From assembly GCF_037977385.1 (NCBI RefSeq), contig NZ_CP150277.1, positions 992,001 through 1,056,000 of the forward strand: a DNA stretch of 64,000 nucleotides, in the 5' to 3' direction. Source of the stretch: Terribacillus sp. FSL K6-0262 (GTDB taxonomy: Bacteria > Bacillota > Bacilli > Bacillales > Amphibacillaceae). The notes beneath the pieces were generated by a model. That model worked only from the letters and a program-made list of their open reading frames with translations, had not been told where the DNA came from and did not search any database. The position numbers and the translations under genes are program-made. How positions within the stretch are numbered: the stretch's first letter is position 1; each line of letters starts with the position of its first letter. Of the stretch, positions 1 through 8,768 are shown piece after piece.

Positions 1-881
1 TAAGCTGGCGTCAGGATCATTCCTGAGAACATCGCCACAGCATTTACGATGGAGATGATGGAACCAAGTGCAAACATCGGATACTTATACACGCGCAAGT
101 CCAATAACGGTTTCTCCATGCGCAGCTGACGGATGACAAAAATGATCAAAGCAATCGCTCCGACAATCAAGGTAGTCAATACAATCGGATCTGTCCAGCC
201 GTCGGAGCTTGCCGAACTGAAACCATAAAGCAATCCGCCGAATCCGATGGATGACAGCACAACGGAAAGATAATCAAGTGTGGCTTTCGTATTTTGCTGC
301 ATGACATTCTTTAACTTCCAGACAGCAAGCAGCACACTGATCACTGCCAACGGAAGGATCATTTCAAACAATAGACGCCAGTCATAATATTCTACGATAT
401 AACCAGATAATGTCGGACCGATGGCTGGTGCTGTAATCATGACCAGGCCAAAGATCCCCATTGCCGTCCCTCGTTTTTCACGCGGGAAGCTAACGAGCAT
501 GATGTTCATCAGCAATGGCCCCATCACGGATGAGCCGGCTGCCTGGATCATCCGTCCAGTGAGCAGTATGCCAAAGTTCGGTGCAAAAGCTGCCAAGGCG
601 GTACCTAACGTAAAGATGATCATCGCTGTAATGAAAAGCATACGGTTTGAGAACCGTGTAACTAAGAAGGCGGAGGCTGGAATCAGTACCCCGCTGACAA
701 GCATATAACCTGTTGCAAGCCATTGAACAGTCGAATAGTCCTCGATTTTCAAGTCAACCATGATTGATGGCAAGGCAACGTTCAGCAATGAGTTATTCAA
801 GAAGGAGACAAATGCTCCGACAAATAAAATAGCCAGCATCAAATATGGTGCTTTTCTGGGTTGTGTTGCTTCCGTGTTCAA
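1..881 (-). CDS. DHA2-family (EmrB/QacA-like) MFS drug exporter, C-terminus outside window
   Basis: A proton-driven multidrug exporter of the inner membrane is predicted. Translation from a TTG at 881 gives a hydrophobic protein beginning MNTEATQPRKAPYLMLAIL, followed by the DHA2 signatures LNVALPSIM and a QWLATGYML stretch, then GRMIQAAGSS and the motif-C-like run MITAPAIGPTLSGYI. At least eight membrane segments are visible before the window ends, so about 290 codons are seen of a usual 450-500. The TTG start is chosen because AAGGGAGATAGGA lies just upstream and no ATG fits. It sits downstream of a TetR gene and a small ORF on the same strand, the usual layout of an inducible efflux pump. 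The substrate cannot be read from sequence. Confidence 0.9.
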   Translation of the reverse strand, partial: MNTEATQPRKAPYLMLAILFVGAFVSFLNNSLLNVALPSIMVDLKIEDYSTVQWLATGYMLVSGVLIPASAFLVTRFSNRMLFITAMIIFTLGTALAAFAPNFGILLTGRMIQAAGSSVMGPLLMNIMLVSFPREKRGTAMGIFGLVMITAPAIGPTLSGYIVEYYDWRLLFEMILPLAVISVLLAVWKLKNVMQQNTKATLDYLSVVLSSIGFGGLLYGFSSASSDGWTDPIVLTTLIVGAIALIIFVIRQLRMEKPLLDLRVYKYPMFALGSIISIVNAVAMFSGMILTPA

Positions 882-906
882 AATCCTATCTCCCTTTATT
901 TAATTT

Positions 907-1020
907 TTAGTGCTGCAGCAGCGGCCGTTTGCAAAGGCTCGCATTGATCCCTTGTTTTTGCAGCGTCTCTGCCAGCTTCCTCAAGAAATCATCACTTTTT
1001 TTGATTACAGAATGGTACAT
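907..1020 (-). CDS. small 37-residue ORF coupled to the upstream TetR gene
   Basis: Translation gives MYHSVIKKSDDFLRKLAETL and continues for 17 residues to a C-terminal RPLLQH. The ATG overlaps the stop codon of the TetR gene as TGATG, and AAGGGG lies at good spacing, so initiation by translational coupling is plausible. The peptide is basic, has no membrane segment and could form an amphipathic helix in its N-terminal half. It separates the regulator from the exporter by only 25 bases. I do not recognise a family. It could be a leader or a real small protein; coding status is not proven. Confidence 0.4.
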   Translation of the reverse strand: MYHSVIKKSDDFLRKLAETLQKQGINASLCKRPLLQH

Positions 1021-1643
1021 CAGTCGACCCCTTCTTTCTGCAGTCCTCTTTTTATCAAGCTGATCTGTGTTTCATAATCAGAAATGGCTTCTTCATCCGT
1101 GAGATCATGAACGAATACCTGAACAAGATTATGAAAAGTGATTGCCCCCACTATCCTGATGACATGCGAGAGCTCATCCTTATCCTTTATATTCAGATAA
1201 GAAGTATCCACCAATTCAAGCGTTTGGGAGCGCTCCTTTTTCATGCTCTCCTTATATATGTTGTTAGCCATAGTATTTTCTTTCCTATGGTTCATATTCA
1301 GGAAAGCATATCTGAAGAAATCCTTATGCTCCTCATCATGACGCAGGGAAATCATATATCGGAACTGTTCCGCCAAGGACTCCAATAAGTTCCCTTTCTT
1401 CTCCTTCAGGATAGCGATCAGCTTCTTATTATTCTCCTGGGCAAGCTGATTCAGCAGATAATAGTATAGATCCTCTTTATCCTCGAAATACTGATAAAAG
1501 CTTCCTCGGGGTATTCCGGCATCCTTGATGATGTTGGCAATGGACGCCTCATGCAGCGGGACCCTCGAAAATTCTTTTTTGGCGGCTTGAATCAATGTAT
1601 TCCTTTTATCTTCCGGTAAATGAAGAAAGGTTTGCTTCGGCAT
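1020..1643 (-). CDS. TetR/AcrR-family transcriptional repressor of the adjacent exporter
   Basis: A 207-residue TetR-type regulator with the helix-turn-helix at about residues 34-53 (SIANIIKDAGIPRGSFYQYF) and an all-helical ligand-binding part behind it. I place the start at 1643 (MPKQTFLHL) because AGGAGTGAAGAT precedes that ATG; the open frame runs further upstream through the operator-promoter region, which is unlikely to be translated. Two 13-bp palindromes TGACAC-N-GTGTCA lie upstream, one inside the promoter spacer, which points to autorepression and repression of the small ORF and MFS pump. The inducer is unknown; such repressors usually bind a hydrophobic ligand that the pump exports. 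Confidence 0.9.
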   Translation of the reverse strand: MPKQTFLHLPEDKRNTLIQAAKKEFSRVPLHEASIANIIKDAGIPRGSFYQYFEDKEDLYYYLLNQLAQENNKKLIAILKEKKGNLLESLAEQFRYMISLRHDEEHKDFFRYAFLNMNHRKENTMANNIYKESMKKERSQTLELVDTSYLNIKDKDELSHVIRIVGAITFHNLVQVFVHDLTDEEAISDYETQISLIKRGLQKEGVD

Positions 1644-1665
1644 ATCTTCACTCCTGCTAATCATA

Positions 1666-1678
1666 TGACACCGTGTCA
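1666..1678. promoter_or_regulatory. TetR operator O2 downstream of the -10
   Basis: Perfect dyad TGACACCGTGTCA between the -10 and the tetR start; identical half-sites to O1, differing only in the central base. Two sites suggest two repressor dimers. Confidence 0.7.
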
Positions 1679-1695
1679 CAATTGATGATGAATAA

Positions 1696-1724
1696 ATTAT
1701 ATGTGACACAGTGTCATATGTCAA
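1696..1724 (-). promoter_or_regulatory. consensus sigma-A promoter of the tetR-MFS operon
   Basis: On the minus strand TTGACA (1719-1724) and TATAAT (1696-1701) are separated by exactly 17 bases. Both hexamers are perfect consensus. The spacer contains a TetR-type palindrome, so the promoter should be strong but tightly repressed. Confidence 0.85.
1704..1716. promoter_or_regulatory. TetR operator O1 in promoter spacer
   Basis: Perfect dyad TGACACAGTGTCA lying between the -35 and -10 hexamers. A near-identical copy lies 38 bp away, centre to centre. Confidence 0.75.
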
Positions 1725-1802
1725 TACCGTTTTACTAATTATTACCATAATCATAAAAGCGAATTGTCATAGGACAACCCGCTTCCCCGGATAACGATCG
1801 AA

Positions 1803-2711
1803 TCAAGGTACATTATTGCCAGCTGCCCGGTACAATTCGTACCACTCTTCCCTGGTCAGCTGGACATCTTGCGCTTTACAGATCGACTGGATCCGTTCTG
1901 GATTCATCGAACCGACAACGGCCTGGATGTTGGCAGGGTGACGCAATATCCAGGCAATCGCGATCGCAGATTTACTTACATCATACCGTCCCGCTAATTC
2001 GTCAAGTGCTGCATTGACTTCCGGAAAATCAGGATGGTCGATAAATACTCCCTCCATCATACCGAATTGGAATGGGGACCATGCCTGGACCGTCATCTTG
2101 TTCAGCTGACTATACGGCAGCAGTCCGCTATCACGCATAACAGACTCCCTGTTCTGCATATTCACGTTCAATCCAGCGTCGAGCAGCGGCGTGTGCATCA
2201 AACTGAATTGCAGCTGATTGATAATCAATTCCTCTTTTACATATTGCTTCAGCAGCTCTATTTGATATGGATGGTGGTTGCTGACGCCGAAGTTCCTCAC
2301 CTTTCCGCTTTCTTTCAGCACGCGGAATGCCTCTGCTACTTCCTCCGGTTCCAGCAGCGCATCCGGCCGATGCAAAAGCAGGATATCAAGATGATCAGCC
2401 TGCAGTCTTTTTAATATCCCTTCGACACTGGACACGATATGTTCCTTTGAAAAATCGAAAAAACCCTGGCGAATGCCGCATTTGGACTGGAGAATGATAT
2501 CTTCCCGTCTCACCGTACTCTCCTTTAACGCTTCAGCGAAAACTTCCTCGGATGCTCCCGCGCCGTAAATATCGGCATGATCAAATAGATTGATTCCCGC
2601 TTCGACGCTTGCATCGATGACTTTGACAGCTTCCTGCTTGCTCAGATCATTCATCCTCATACAGCCAAGGGCAATAGGCGCTGTTTCCAATCCACTCGTA
2701 CCCAATTTCAT
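1803..2711 (-). CDS. aldo/keto reductase family oxidoreductase (YcsN-like)
   Basis: A 302-residue cytoplasmic NADPH-dependent reductase of the aldo/keto reductase superfamily, closest in appearance to B. subtilis YcsN/E. coli YdhF. The catalytic tetrad is visible: Asp44 in NLFDHADIYG, Tyr49, Lys77 in ILQSKCGIR and His114 in LLLHRPD. The C-terminal cofactor region includes AIAWILRHPANIQAVVGSMN. The ATG follows AAAGAGGGGGAGACAAA. It starts 21 bases after the ornithine aminotransferase stop, so the two are probably cotranscribed. The physiological substrate is unknown. Confidence 0.9.
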   Translation of the reverse strand: MKLGTSGLETAPIALGCMRMNDLSKQEAVKVIDASVEAGINLFDHADIYGAGASEEVFAEALKESTVRREDIILQSKCGIRQGFFDFSKEHIVSSVEGILKRLQADHLDILLLHRPDALLEPEEVAEAFRVLKESGKVRNFGVSNHHPYQIELLKQYVKEELIINQLQFSLMHTPLLDAGLNVNMQNRESVMRDSGLLPYSQLNKMTVQAWSPFQFGMMEGVFIDHPDFPEVNAALDELAGRYDVSKSAIAIAWILRHPANIQAVVGSMNPERIQSICKAQDVQLTREEWYELYRAAGNNVP

Positions 2712-2732
2712 TTTGTCTCCCCCTCTTTCGTT

Positions 2733-3929
2733 TCACTGCAATACTTGCTTCAGCCTTTCCATTGCCCATTCCAATTCCTCTTCGGATATGATCAAAGGCG
2801 GCGCAATCCGGATGACGGTTTCGTGTGTCTCTTTGCAAAGCACGCCCAGTTCCTTCAGCCTTTCACAATATGGCCGGGCTGGTTCCGTCAATTCAATGCC
2901 GATAAACAATCCTTTTCCACGGATTTCCTTGATTTTGGATGAAGTCAGCTTCTGCAGCTCTTTCAATAGATAGGTTCCAAGACGAAGGGATCTGCTTGCT
3001 AGATCCTCTTCCTCAAGGACCTCAAGCGCTGCAATCGATACCGCACATGCCAATGGATTCCCACCGAAAGTCGAACCATGCGAGCCGGGATTGAAAACAC
3101 CCAATATTCCTTTATCGCCTGCAACACAGGATATCGGGAATACTCCGCCGCCAAGTGCCTTACCCAAAATATACAAATCGGGTTTGACATCCTCCCAGTC
3201 ACAAGCAAACGTTTTACCCGTACGCCCCAGGCCGACTTGGATTTCATCCGCGATGAATAGGACATTCTCTTGCTTGCATAATTCCGAAGCTGCTTTCAAA
3301 TACCCCTTCGGCGGAATGATGATGCCTGCTTCCCCCTGGATCGGTTCCACGAGGAAAGCTGCCGTACTTGATGTGATCGCTGACTTCAGAGCCTCCAAAT
3401 CACCATAAGGAATGATCTTGATGCCTGGTATCATCGGACCGAAACCGCGGCGGTATTCCGCTTCCGAAGAGAGCGAAACGGCAGTCATCGTCCTGCCATG
3501 GAAGTTCCCGCTGCATACGATGATCTCTGCTTGATCAGCAGCAATCCCCTTCACATCATATCCCCAGCGTCTGGCTGCTTTAAAAGCCGTCTCCACAGCT
3601 TCAGCACCGGTATTCATCGGCAGAATCATATCCTTGCCAGTCAAAGCAGCAACTTGTTCATACCATGAACCCAGCTGGTCATTATGAAAAGCGCGGGAAG
3701 TAAGTGTGACTTTCCGGGCCTGTTGCTGAAGCGCATCGATGATTTTGGGATGCCGATGTCCTTGATTCACCGCTGAATAAGCACTGAGCATATCCATATA
3801 TCGCTTTCCCTCGGTATCTTCCACCCACACACCCTCTGCTTTCGCAATGACGATCGGAAGCGGATGATAATTATTCGCCCCATATCGCTCTGTCAATTGC
3901 ATCAATTCCTGTGCATCTGTAGTCCTCAT
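2733..3929 (-). CDS. rocD: ornithine aminotransferase
   Basis: PLP-dependent ornithine:2-oxo-acid transaminase, converting ornithine to glutamate semialdehyde in arginine/ornithine catabolism or proline synthesis. The 398-residue length matches RocD. Visible features are the substrate-side [10 protein letters not shown] near the N-terminus, the PLP phosphate-binding NTGAEAVE (106-113), GNFHGRT (141-147), the cofactor aspartate Asp228 in [12 protein letters not shown] and the Schiff-base lysine Lys257 in [10 protein letters not shown]. It is followed by the aldo/keto reductase at 21 bases. No sigma-54 -12/-24 element or RocR site is evident upstream; a TATAAT lies about 60 bases before the start. 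Other class III aminotransferases are less likely given the motif match. Confidence 0.93.
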   Translation of the reverse strand: MRTTDAQELMQLTERYGANNYHPLPIVIAKAEGVWVEDTEGKRYMDMLSAYSAVNQGHRHPKIIDALQQQARKVTLTSRAFHNDQLGSWYEQVAALTGKDMILPMNTGAEAVETAFKAARRWGYDVKGIAADQAEIIVCSGNFHGRTMTAVSLSSEAEYRRGFGPMIPGIKIIPYGDLEALKSAITSSTAAFLVEPIQGEAGIIIPPKGYLKAASELCKQENVLFIADEIQVGLGRTGKTFACDWEDVKPDLYILGKALGGGVFPISCVAGDKGILGVFNPGSHGSTFGGNPLACAVSIAALEVLEEEDLASRSLRLGTYLLKELQKLTSSKIKEIRGKGLFIGIELTEPARPYCERLKELGVLCKETHETVIRIAPPLIISEEELEWAMERLKQVLQ

Positions 3930-4087
3930 CCCAACTGCCCCTTTCCAGGTTCATTTGGCGCCCCTGATGCAGCGCAATCATTATATTTTCATTCTAACAA
4001 AGAGACAGCTGATTGGAAGCGTTTCAACAAGAAATATAAAAAACGTCTGCCGCGAAATCAGGCGATTTTCCACCTATACTCCTGCCA

Positions 4088-4525
4088 TTACACATCCTTC
4101 TTTTCCATGATGACATGAGGAATGCCATCCTCTTCAAAGATATCGGAAGCTTCCCTATATCCCAGCTTCCTGTAAAATCCGCTCGCTTGTACCTGTGCAT
4201 GCAGTTTGAAAGCAGTTTTACCGGCCTTCCGTGCACTTTCCTCCAAACCTTCGATAATGACCCTGCCCAGCCCATATTTTCGATATTCTTTCCTAACGCA
4301 AATCCGCTCCAGCTTCCCGTAATCCCCGACAAATCGCAGCCTGCCTGTACCGGCAGCCTCCCCTTCATGGTAAACGAGGATATGCCGGCAAACACCATCC
4401 AGCACATCGAACCGATCGAATTCGTCCTCTAAAGGTACACCTTGCTCTTCCACAAAAATCGCCACACGCATTGCCTTGGCTATTTCAAGATCTTGTTCGT
4501 TTTGAATGATTTTGTATAATGACAT
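4088..4525 (-). CDS. GNAT-family N-acetyltransferase (YjcF-like)
   Basis: A 145-residue acetyl-CoA-dependent N-acetyltransferase. The acetyl-CoA pyrophosphate loop is EYRKYGLGRVII (about residues 80-91), preceded by KLERICVRKE, as in B. subtilis YjcF, which has the same length and the same EEQGVP and GFYRKLGY stretches. The start at 4525 (MSLYKII) lies 12 bases after AGGAG; an ATG at 4537 directly abuts AGGAG and is less likely. Substrate unknown. It stands alone, with no close partner on either side. Confidence 0.85.
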   Translation of the reverse strand: MSLYKIIQNEQDLEIAKAMRVAIFVEEQGVPLEDEFDRFDVLDGVCRHILVYHEGEAAGTGRLRFVGDYGKLERICVRKEYRKYGLGRVIIEGLEESARKAGKTAFKLHAQVQASGFYRKLGYREASDIFEEDGIPHVIMEKKDV

Positions 4526-4663
4526 CGTTGTATCCATCTCCTGCCGCTTGTCGAAGTTTAATATAAAAACACATACAAAAATAATGATCATGCGCCTGCA
4601 GCCGATATTCCAAGTCCAATCGAGCTCCTGCGAGAGTGATTGAAGAATAGCTAAAATATAAAC

Positions 4664-5302
4664 TCAGACCTTAGACACTTCATTGCCTGGGAGTATCCCT
4701 AATCGCTGAAATACTGCAAAAGCAAATTGCAGGAGAATGCCTCCTGACAAAACAGTCATCACTGTCCCTGGTCCTATCGGGCCTTCAAGCAAAAATGCAG
4801 TACAAAGGCAGACAGTGTATATAAACGTCCTGATAACGATGATACTTGATTTAAATTTTTCGATTAACACAAGCATGAGCCGATCGATTGGAATAGGCGC
4901 AAACTTCGTATGAAGATATAACGCTGTCCCGGCTGCAAGGAAAAACTGCGCACAAAGAAACAAACCAACCCGGCCGACCACCTTCTCCAAATGGAATCCC
5001 CCTAGCAGGAATAGCCACCCGTCAAGGAGCAAGCCAGTTGCAAATGCCGTCAGCAAACCAGCTAATTCCGGAGCCGTGCGTGTAAGCAAGGAATTGATCA
5101 CAATAAAAAACCCTGCAAGAATAATTTCCCAGCTCCCGACTGTCATTCCAGCTTTATCTGCTAATCCTACAAGTACAGCATCAAACGGTGAGGTACCTAG
5201 ATCCGCTGTGATAGTAAGGGCAATACCAAAAGTCATAAAAAGCAGACCTGAAAAGAAAAGCACGCCCCTTGTCCGCAACCTTTTAGTTCTCCCGTATTCC
5301 AT
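4664..5302 (-). CDS. YczE/YitT-family integral membrane protein
   Basis: A 212-residue membrane protein with five or six hydrophobic segments. The N-terminal RTRGVLFFSGLLFMTFGIAL followed by ADLGTSPFDAVLVGLA is the signature of the YczE family, whose founding member lies next to the surfactin genes in B. subtilis. Function in the family is not established. The start at 5302 (MEYGRTK) is preceded by GAGGAAGAGG; the ATG at 5317 has no ribosome site. The gene is flanked by a GNAT gene and a YjdF-like gene, neither of which suggests a pathway. Confidence 0.8.
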   Translation of the reverse strand: MEYGRTKRLRTRGVLFFSGLLFMTFGIALTITADLGTSPFDAVLVGLADKAGMTVGSWEIILAGFFIVINSLLTRTAPELAGLLTAFATGLLLDGWLFLLGGFHLEKVVGRVGLFLCAQFFLAAGTALYLHTKFAPIPIDRLMLVLIEKFKSSIIVIRTFIYTVCLCTAFLLEGPIGPGTVMTVLSGGILLQFAFAVFQRLGILPGNEVSKV

Positions 5303-5484
5303 CCTCTTCCTCTTCATGTCAAATGACCATCATTTTTAATTACCATGATGTCGTATGAAGTCAAAGCAACCCCCACCTTCCATATTGATAAATCTATTCA
5401 AACACTTTTTTGTTGCAAATACAATATAAAAAGGAACCACCTCCCTTTATTTGGCTTTAATCAATAAACAACTCATAAATTTCA

Positions 5485-5513
5485 TAAAAAAAGAGCTGCA
5501 ATTTTGCAGCTCT
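5485..5513 (-). terminator. rho-independent terminator after the YjdF-like gene
   Basis: Nine-base-pair stem AGAGCTGCA/TGCAGCTCT with a four-base loop followed on the minus strand by a run of T. It overlaps the stop codon. Confidence 0.85.
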
Positions 5514-6097
5514 CAGTCACGAAGCTCTTTTCCTTCAAGCGGTTTATTCCGGAACAAGGCATAGATGCCAAAAATGACTCCTCCCAGCAATCCCGCAATC
5601 AAATCCGTCATCGTGTCGGTATTGCCGCTCCGCTGCATGACGCTTGTCACGGTCATATCCCCGATGAATTCGATGCTTTCCCAGATTGCACTCCCGATCG
5701 TTGCCATACCGCATACAAATAAGAATATGATCCAGCGCGAAATATAGATACCCGCCGGACGAAGCACCTTATAGCGATAAATGGCCAGGGCCAGCCAGGC
5801 GATATACATGCTGCCGACAACATGAAGCGTCACATCCCACCACTTGTATTTATCATAAAAGTGGAAAATGGCCCCAAGTATGAAAGTACAGACAAGCAAA
5901 CCATAATAGCCGAGGATATGCGGTACGCGGAACGGTGTGCGCTGGAAAAACAGCAGGCCCAGCGGCAATGCACTCATGATTACCCTGCCGCCGCCCTTGG
6001 TCCAGGAATTCGTATCTCCATTTTTCAGTTCTATCACAAAGGATACCAGCATAAAGCATATGAATAGAAAGCTTAAGATATAGATCGTTTTCTTCAA
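5513..6097 (-). CDS. YjdF-like (DUF2238-type) membrane protein
   Basis: A 194-residue protein with about five transmembrane helices. The conserved polar positions typical of the YjdF/DUF2238 group are visible: HFYDKYKWWDVTLHVVGS, the AIWESIEFIGD stretch and the TDTMTDLIAGLLGG motif. The start is a TTG at 6097, nine bases after AGGAG; no ATG in frame fits. It lies downstream of dltD but a strong terminator separates them, so it is probably its own unit. Function unknown. Confidence 0.75.
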   Translation of the reverse strand: MKKTIYILSFLFICFMLVSFVIELKNGDTNSWTKGGGRVIMSALPLGLLFFQRTPFRVPHILGYYGLLVCTFILGAIFHFYDKYKWWDVTLHVVGSMYIAWLALAIYRYKVLRPAGIYISRWIIFLFVCGMATIGSAIWESIEFIGDMTVTSVMQRSGNTDTMTDLIAGLLGGVIFGIYALFRNKPLEGKELRD

Positions 6098-6156
6098 TAC
6101 TCATCTCTCCTAAAGCTCTTTTTCCATAGTCTAACCAGTTATAAGGGATTCTAGTT

Positions 6157-6192
6157 AAAAAACAAAAAGACGATTCACCATGGTGAATCGTC
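6157..6192 (-). terminator. terminator of the dlt operon
   Basis: A perfect 24-base palindrome (6169-6192, arms GACGATTCACC and GGTGAATCGTC) followed on the minus strand by a T-rich run. It lies just after dltD. Confidence 0.9.
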
Positions 6193-6198
6193 AAAAGG

Positions 6199-7359
6199 TC
6201 ATCGAAGGAATTTTTCCATATCCTCATCCAAGTAGACCCAGCCCTTCCAGCCGATATGAATGGTATCACGCATGAAATATGGATCATATTCGTGACCGGA
6301 ATAATCAGCATAGGTAAAGCCATTGTCATCGATTTGTTTTTTGATTCGATTATAGTAGTCTTCCCGGCCCTGTTTCGGGAAGCCAGTGTAGTCGTAATAC
6401 TCTCCGTTAACAGGAATGATGACAAACAGCGGCTTGGCATCAGCCTTTTTCAGGATATCCAGCATCAGCTGAAAGTCGGCATATTCAGGTGATTCCGCAT
6501 AGGAATGGCCTTTGTTCTTGCCTTCCATCTCTTTGATGTAATTCTTTTTATGCTTATATACATTCGTCGCGATATGGAATTTCGAGTCCTTTGTCCGTTT
6601 TTCGCCGTAAGCATCTGCTTGTGCTTGCAGCTCTTCCCAAGTCTTGTCCTTCACTTTATCCGACTGATGGCGATTCGATGGCTTGTCCTTGATGAGTGTG
6701 AAATACAGATCCTTCTTTTCCAGCATCGCTATATAAGCTTTGGCCGGAGCACTTAATATGTTGAACTTCATCTTCTTATCATCCAGGTAAGCATCGTACA
6801 GCTGATACAGCATCATGTCATTCTTCACCGCATCATATGTCATCAGCCTTTTCATCAAATCCTGCTTCACCTGTTCATCCATCTCTTTATTGAATGGCAG
6901 CTGATATGCCTGCAGGGAGGAATAATTCGGTGCGAAATGCTGTTCATCGGTACCGTGCTTGACGAACCATTGAGGCGAGACGATGATGACCATCTTTTTT
7001 CCCTTCAGCTTATCCGCATGCGTGGCAAAATTCAAATCATGGATGATCGAGGTTGTACCGCCTTTCCCGATCAAGTATGGTGTATGCTCTGCCCCATTCA
7101 CTGCAAAATAATTGGACGGATGGAAAGGATCCCAGCGGGACAGCTCCGAGGAACCGTAAATTGGTACATACTCCGGATCAGCAAGCATTTCTCCCTGCAA
7201 ATACGTGCCCTGGAACATATTCGGCTCCAGACTGGTGGCCGATTGCTCCAAACGATCGGCCGGCACCAGCTTGGCCAGCCAGGATGCCGGTACAAAGACC
7301 AAGCTGGCGAACAGGACCAATGCAAGTATGATCGGTCCGAATAAATACTTCTTCTTCAT
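6199..7359 (-). CDS. dltD: D-alanyl-lipoteichoic acid biosynthesis protein DltD
   Basis: Membrane-anchored protein that completes D-alanine transfer to teichoic acids on the cell surface. The 386-residue sequence has one N-terminal membrane anchor (about 4-29) and an extracellular SGNH-like domain with the GSSELSR block around residues 69-75 and the C-terminal DTIHIGWKGW block carrying the Asp-His pair. Its ATG overlaps the dltC stop as TAATG, so translation is coupled. It is the last gene of the kinase-regulator-dltXABCD unit. Length and both active-site blocks match intact family members. Confidence 0.95.
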   Translation of the reverse strand: MKKKYLFGPIILALVLFASLVFVPASWLAKLVPADRLEQSATSLEPNMFQGTYLQGEMLADPEYVPIYGSSELSRWDPFHPSNYFAVNGAEHTPYLIGKGGTTSIIHDLNFATHADKLKGKKMVIIVSPQWFVKHGTDEQHFAPNYSSLQAYQLPFNKEMDEQVKQDLMKRLMTYDAVKNDMMLYQLYDAYLDDKKMKFNILSAPAKAYIAMLEKKDLYFTLIKDKPSNRHQSDKVKDKTWEELQAQADAYGEKRTKDSKFHIATNVYKHKKNYIKEMEGKNKGHSYAESPEYADFQLMLDILKKADAKPLFVIIPVNGEYYDYTGFPKQGREDYYNRIKKQIDDNGFTYADYSGHEYDPYFMRDTIHIGWKGWVYLDEDMEKFLR

Positions 7360-7595
7360 TATTTCAGCTCATTCAATCGATCGGTGATCGCACTCGGTGT
7401 ATTCCATGTATCGCGGTCGAACTCCGTAATCGGTACATTGATGCCAAGCTGCTCTTCAAATTGAACGAGCAGCTCTACTGTTGCAAAAGAATCCAGCAAG
7501 CCTGCCTCGAAAATATCGAGATCCTGCTCCTCCTTCACAACATCATCCTCACAAACTTCTGCAATAACTTGCAGCACTTTCTCTTTAAAATCCAT
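7359..7595 (-). CDS. dltC: D-alanyl carrier protein DltC
   Basis: A 78-residue acyl-carrier-type protein that receives D-alanine from DltA on a 4'-phosphopantetheine arm. The attachment serine is Ser36 in EAGLLDSFATVEL. The protein is strongly acidic and of normal family length. AAAGGGG lies eight bases before the ATG. It is 15 bases after dltB and overlaps dltD by one base. Confidence 0.96.
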   Translation of the reverse strand: MDFKEKVLQVIAEVCEDDVVKEEQDLDIFEAGLLDSFATVELLVQFEEQLGINVPITEFDRDTWNTPSAITDRLNELK

Positions 7596-7610
7596 TAGTA
7601 TATTCCCCTT

Positions 7611-8768
7611 TTATTGAAATGGTCTTCCGGAAAACAAATAGAATCCGAAACAGACGACATGGAAAGTGATGACGATCGATACAACCGTCATGAGTTTCCC
7701 CGCCGGCCAGCGTTTATGTTTTTTGTTCCAAGTCTCGAAGAAATTAAAGGCTGTCATCATCAAAGCATGATAAGCACCGTAAACGATGTACTGGATCGCC
7801 AATCCATGCCATACACCCATCAGTAAAAACAGCAGGATATAACCCAGATTGGAAACAAGCATTTTGTTCTGTATCCATTTTTTCTTTTTCATCAGAAAGA
7901 CGAAACGCATGAATACATAATCACGGAACCAGAACGACAGCGACATATGCCAGCGATTCCAGAAATCTTTGATATTCCTGCTGATAAATGGCAGGTTGAA
8001 GTTTTCGGGCGATCTTATGCCCATGATATAGCTCACCCCGACGGCAAACAGTGTATATCCCGCAAAATCGAAGAACAGATATAAACTGTAGCTGTACATA
8101 TACAGCAAATGATAGCTGATCCGGCCATCAGCGATATGGTCGAGGTTCATGATGAAATAAGTATTGATGGCGTACCCAATGATGAACTTGTACAAGAAAC
8201 CTAAAAATATCTTATTGATTCCTTTATAAAGCAGCTCCTTATATTCGTCAGGTGTCCATCTTTTCTGTTCATCCTTTTGAAAACGGCGGAACCGATCGAT
8301 CGGTCCGGATGAAATCGTCGGGTAGAACAGCATGAAATTGACCAGCTGATAAATCGACAGCTGCTCCTTGATCAAACCATCCCTTGTTTCGATGATGATT
8401 TGAACCGCACGGAATGTCAGATAAGAGATTCCGAGAAATGCAGCCCAATTATCCACTGCCAAAAATGGCAGGATCTTCGATAAGATCAACGGCAGGATCG
8501 ATAGCAAACTCATGATATAGAATACAAGGCTGCCATTCTTTGTTTGCCGGTATCTTATGTAACCTTTGATGAGGACCAGCTGCAGGATGGTGAAGATGAC
8601 GAGTGAATAAAATCCTTCCTCTCCGCCGGAAAAGATCATCGCCAAGACGACGATGGAGACAAATACATTGTAATAGCGCAAGGGCTTGCCCATCATACCG
8701 AGAATCATCGTCGGAAGCAGCAGGATTCCCAGGATGATGAAGAAAAGGAACGAACTGTACGGGGTCAT
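7611..8768 (-). CDS. dltB: D-alanyl transfer protein DltB (MBOAT family)
   Basis: A 385-residue multi-pass membrane O-acyltransferase that moves D-alanine from DltC across or at the membrane. About eleven hydrophobic segments are present. The MBOAT histidines appear in [18 protein letters not shown] and in [15 protein letters not shown]. Its ATG overlaps the dltA stop by four bases (ATGA), so translation is coupled. Sequence appears complete. Confidence 0.95.
   Translation of the reverse strand: MTPYSSFLFFIILGILLLPTMILGMMGKPLRYYNVFVSIVVLAMIFSGGEEGFYSLVIFTILQLVLIKGYIRYRQTKNGSLVFYIMSLLSILPLILSKILPFLAVDNWAAFLGISYLTFRAVQIIIETRDGLIKEQLSIYQLVNFMLFYPTISSGPIDRFRRFQKDEQKRWTPDEYKELLYKGINKIFLGFLYKFIIGYAINTYFIMNLDHIADGRISYHLLYMYSYSLYLFFDFAGYTLFAVGVSYIMGIRSPENFNLPFISRNIKDFWNRWHMSLSFWFRDYVFMRFVFLMKKKKWIQNKMLVSNLGYILLFLLMGVWHGLAIQYIVYGAYHALMMTAFNFFETWNKKHKRWPAGKLMTVVSIVITFHVVCFGFYLFSGRPFQ

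Noticed and set aside
5360..5470. short minus-strand ORF after AGGGAGG upstream of the YczE-like gene
   Set aside because: The GTG start overlaps the ribosome-like sequence and the peptide has no recognisable features.
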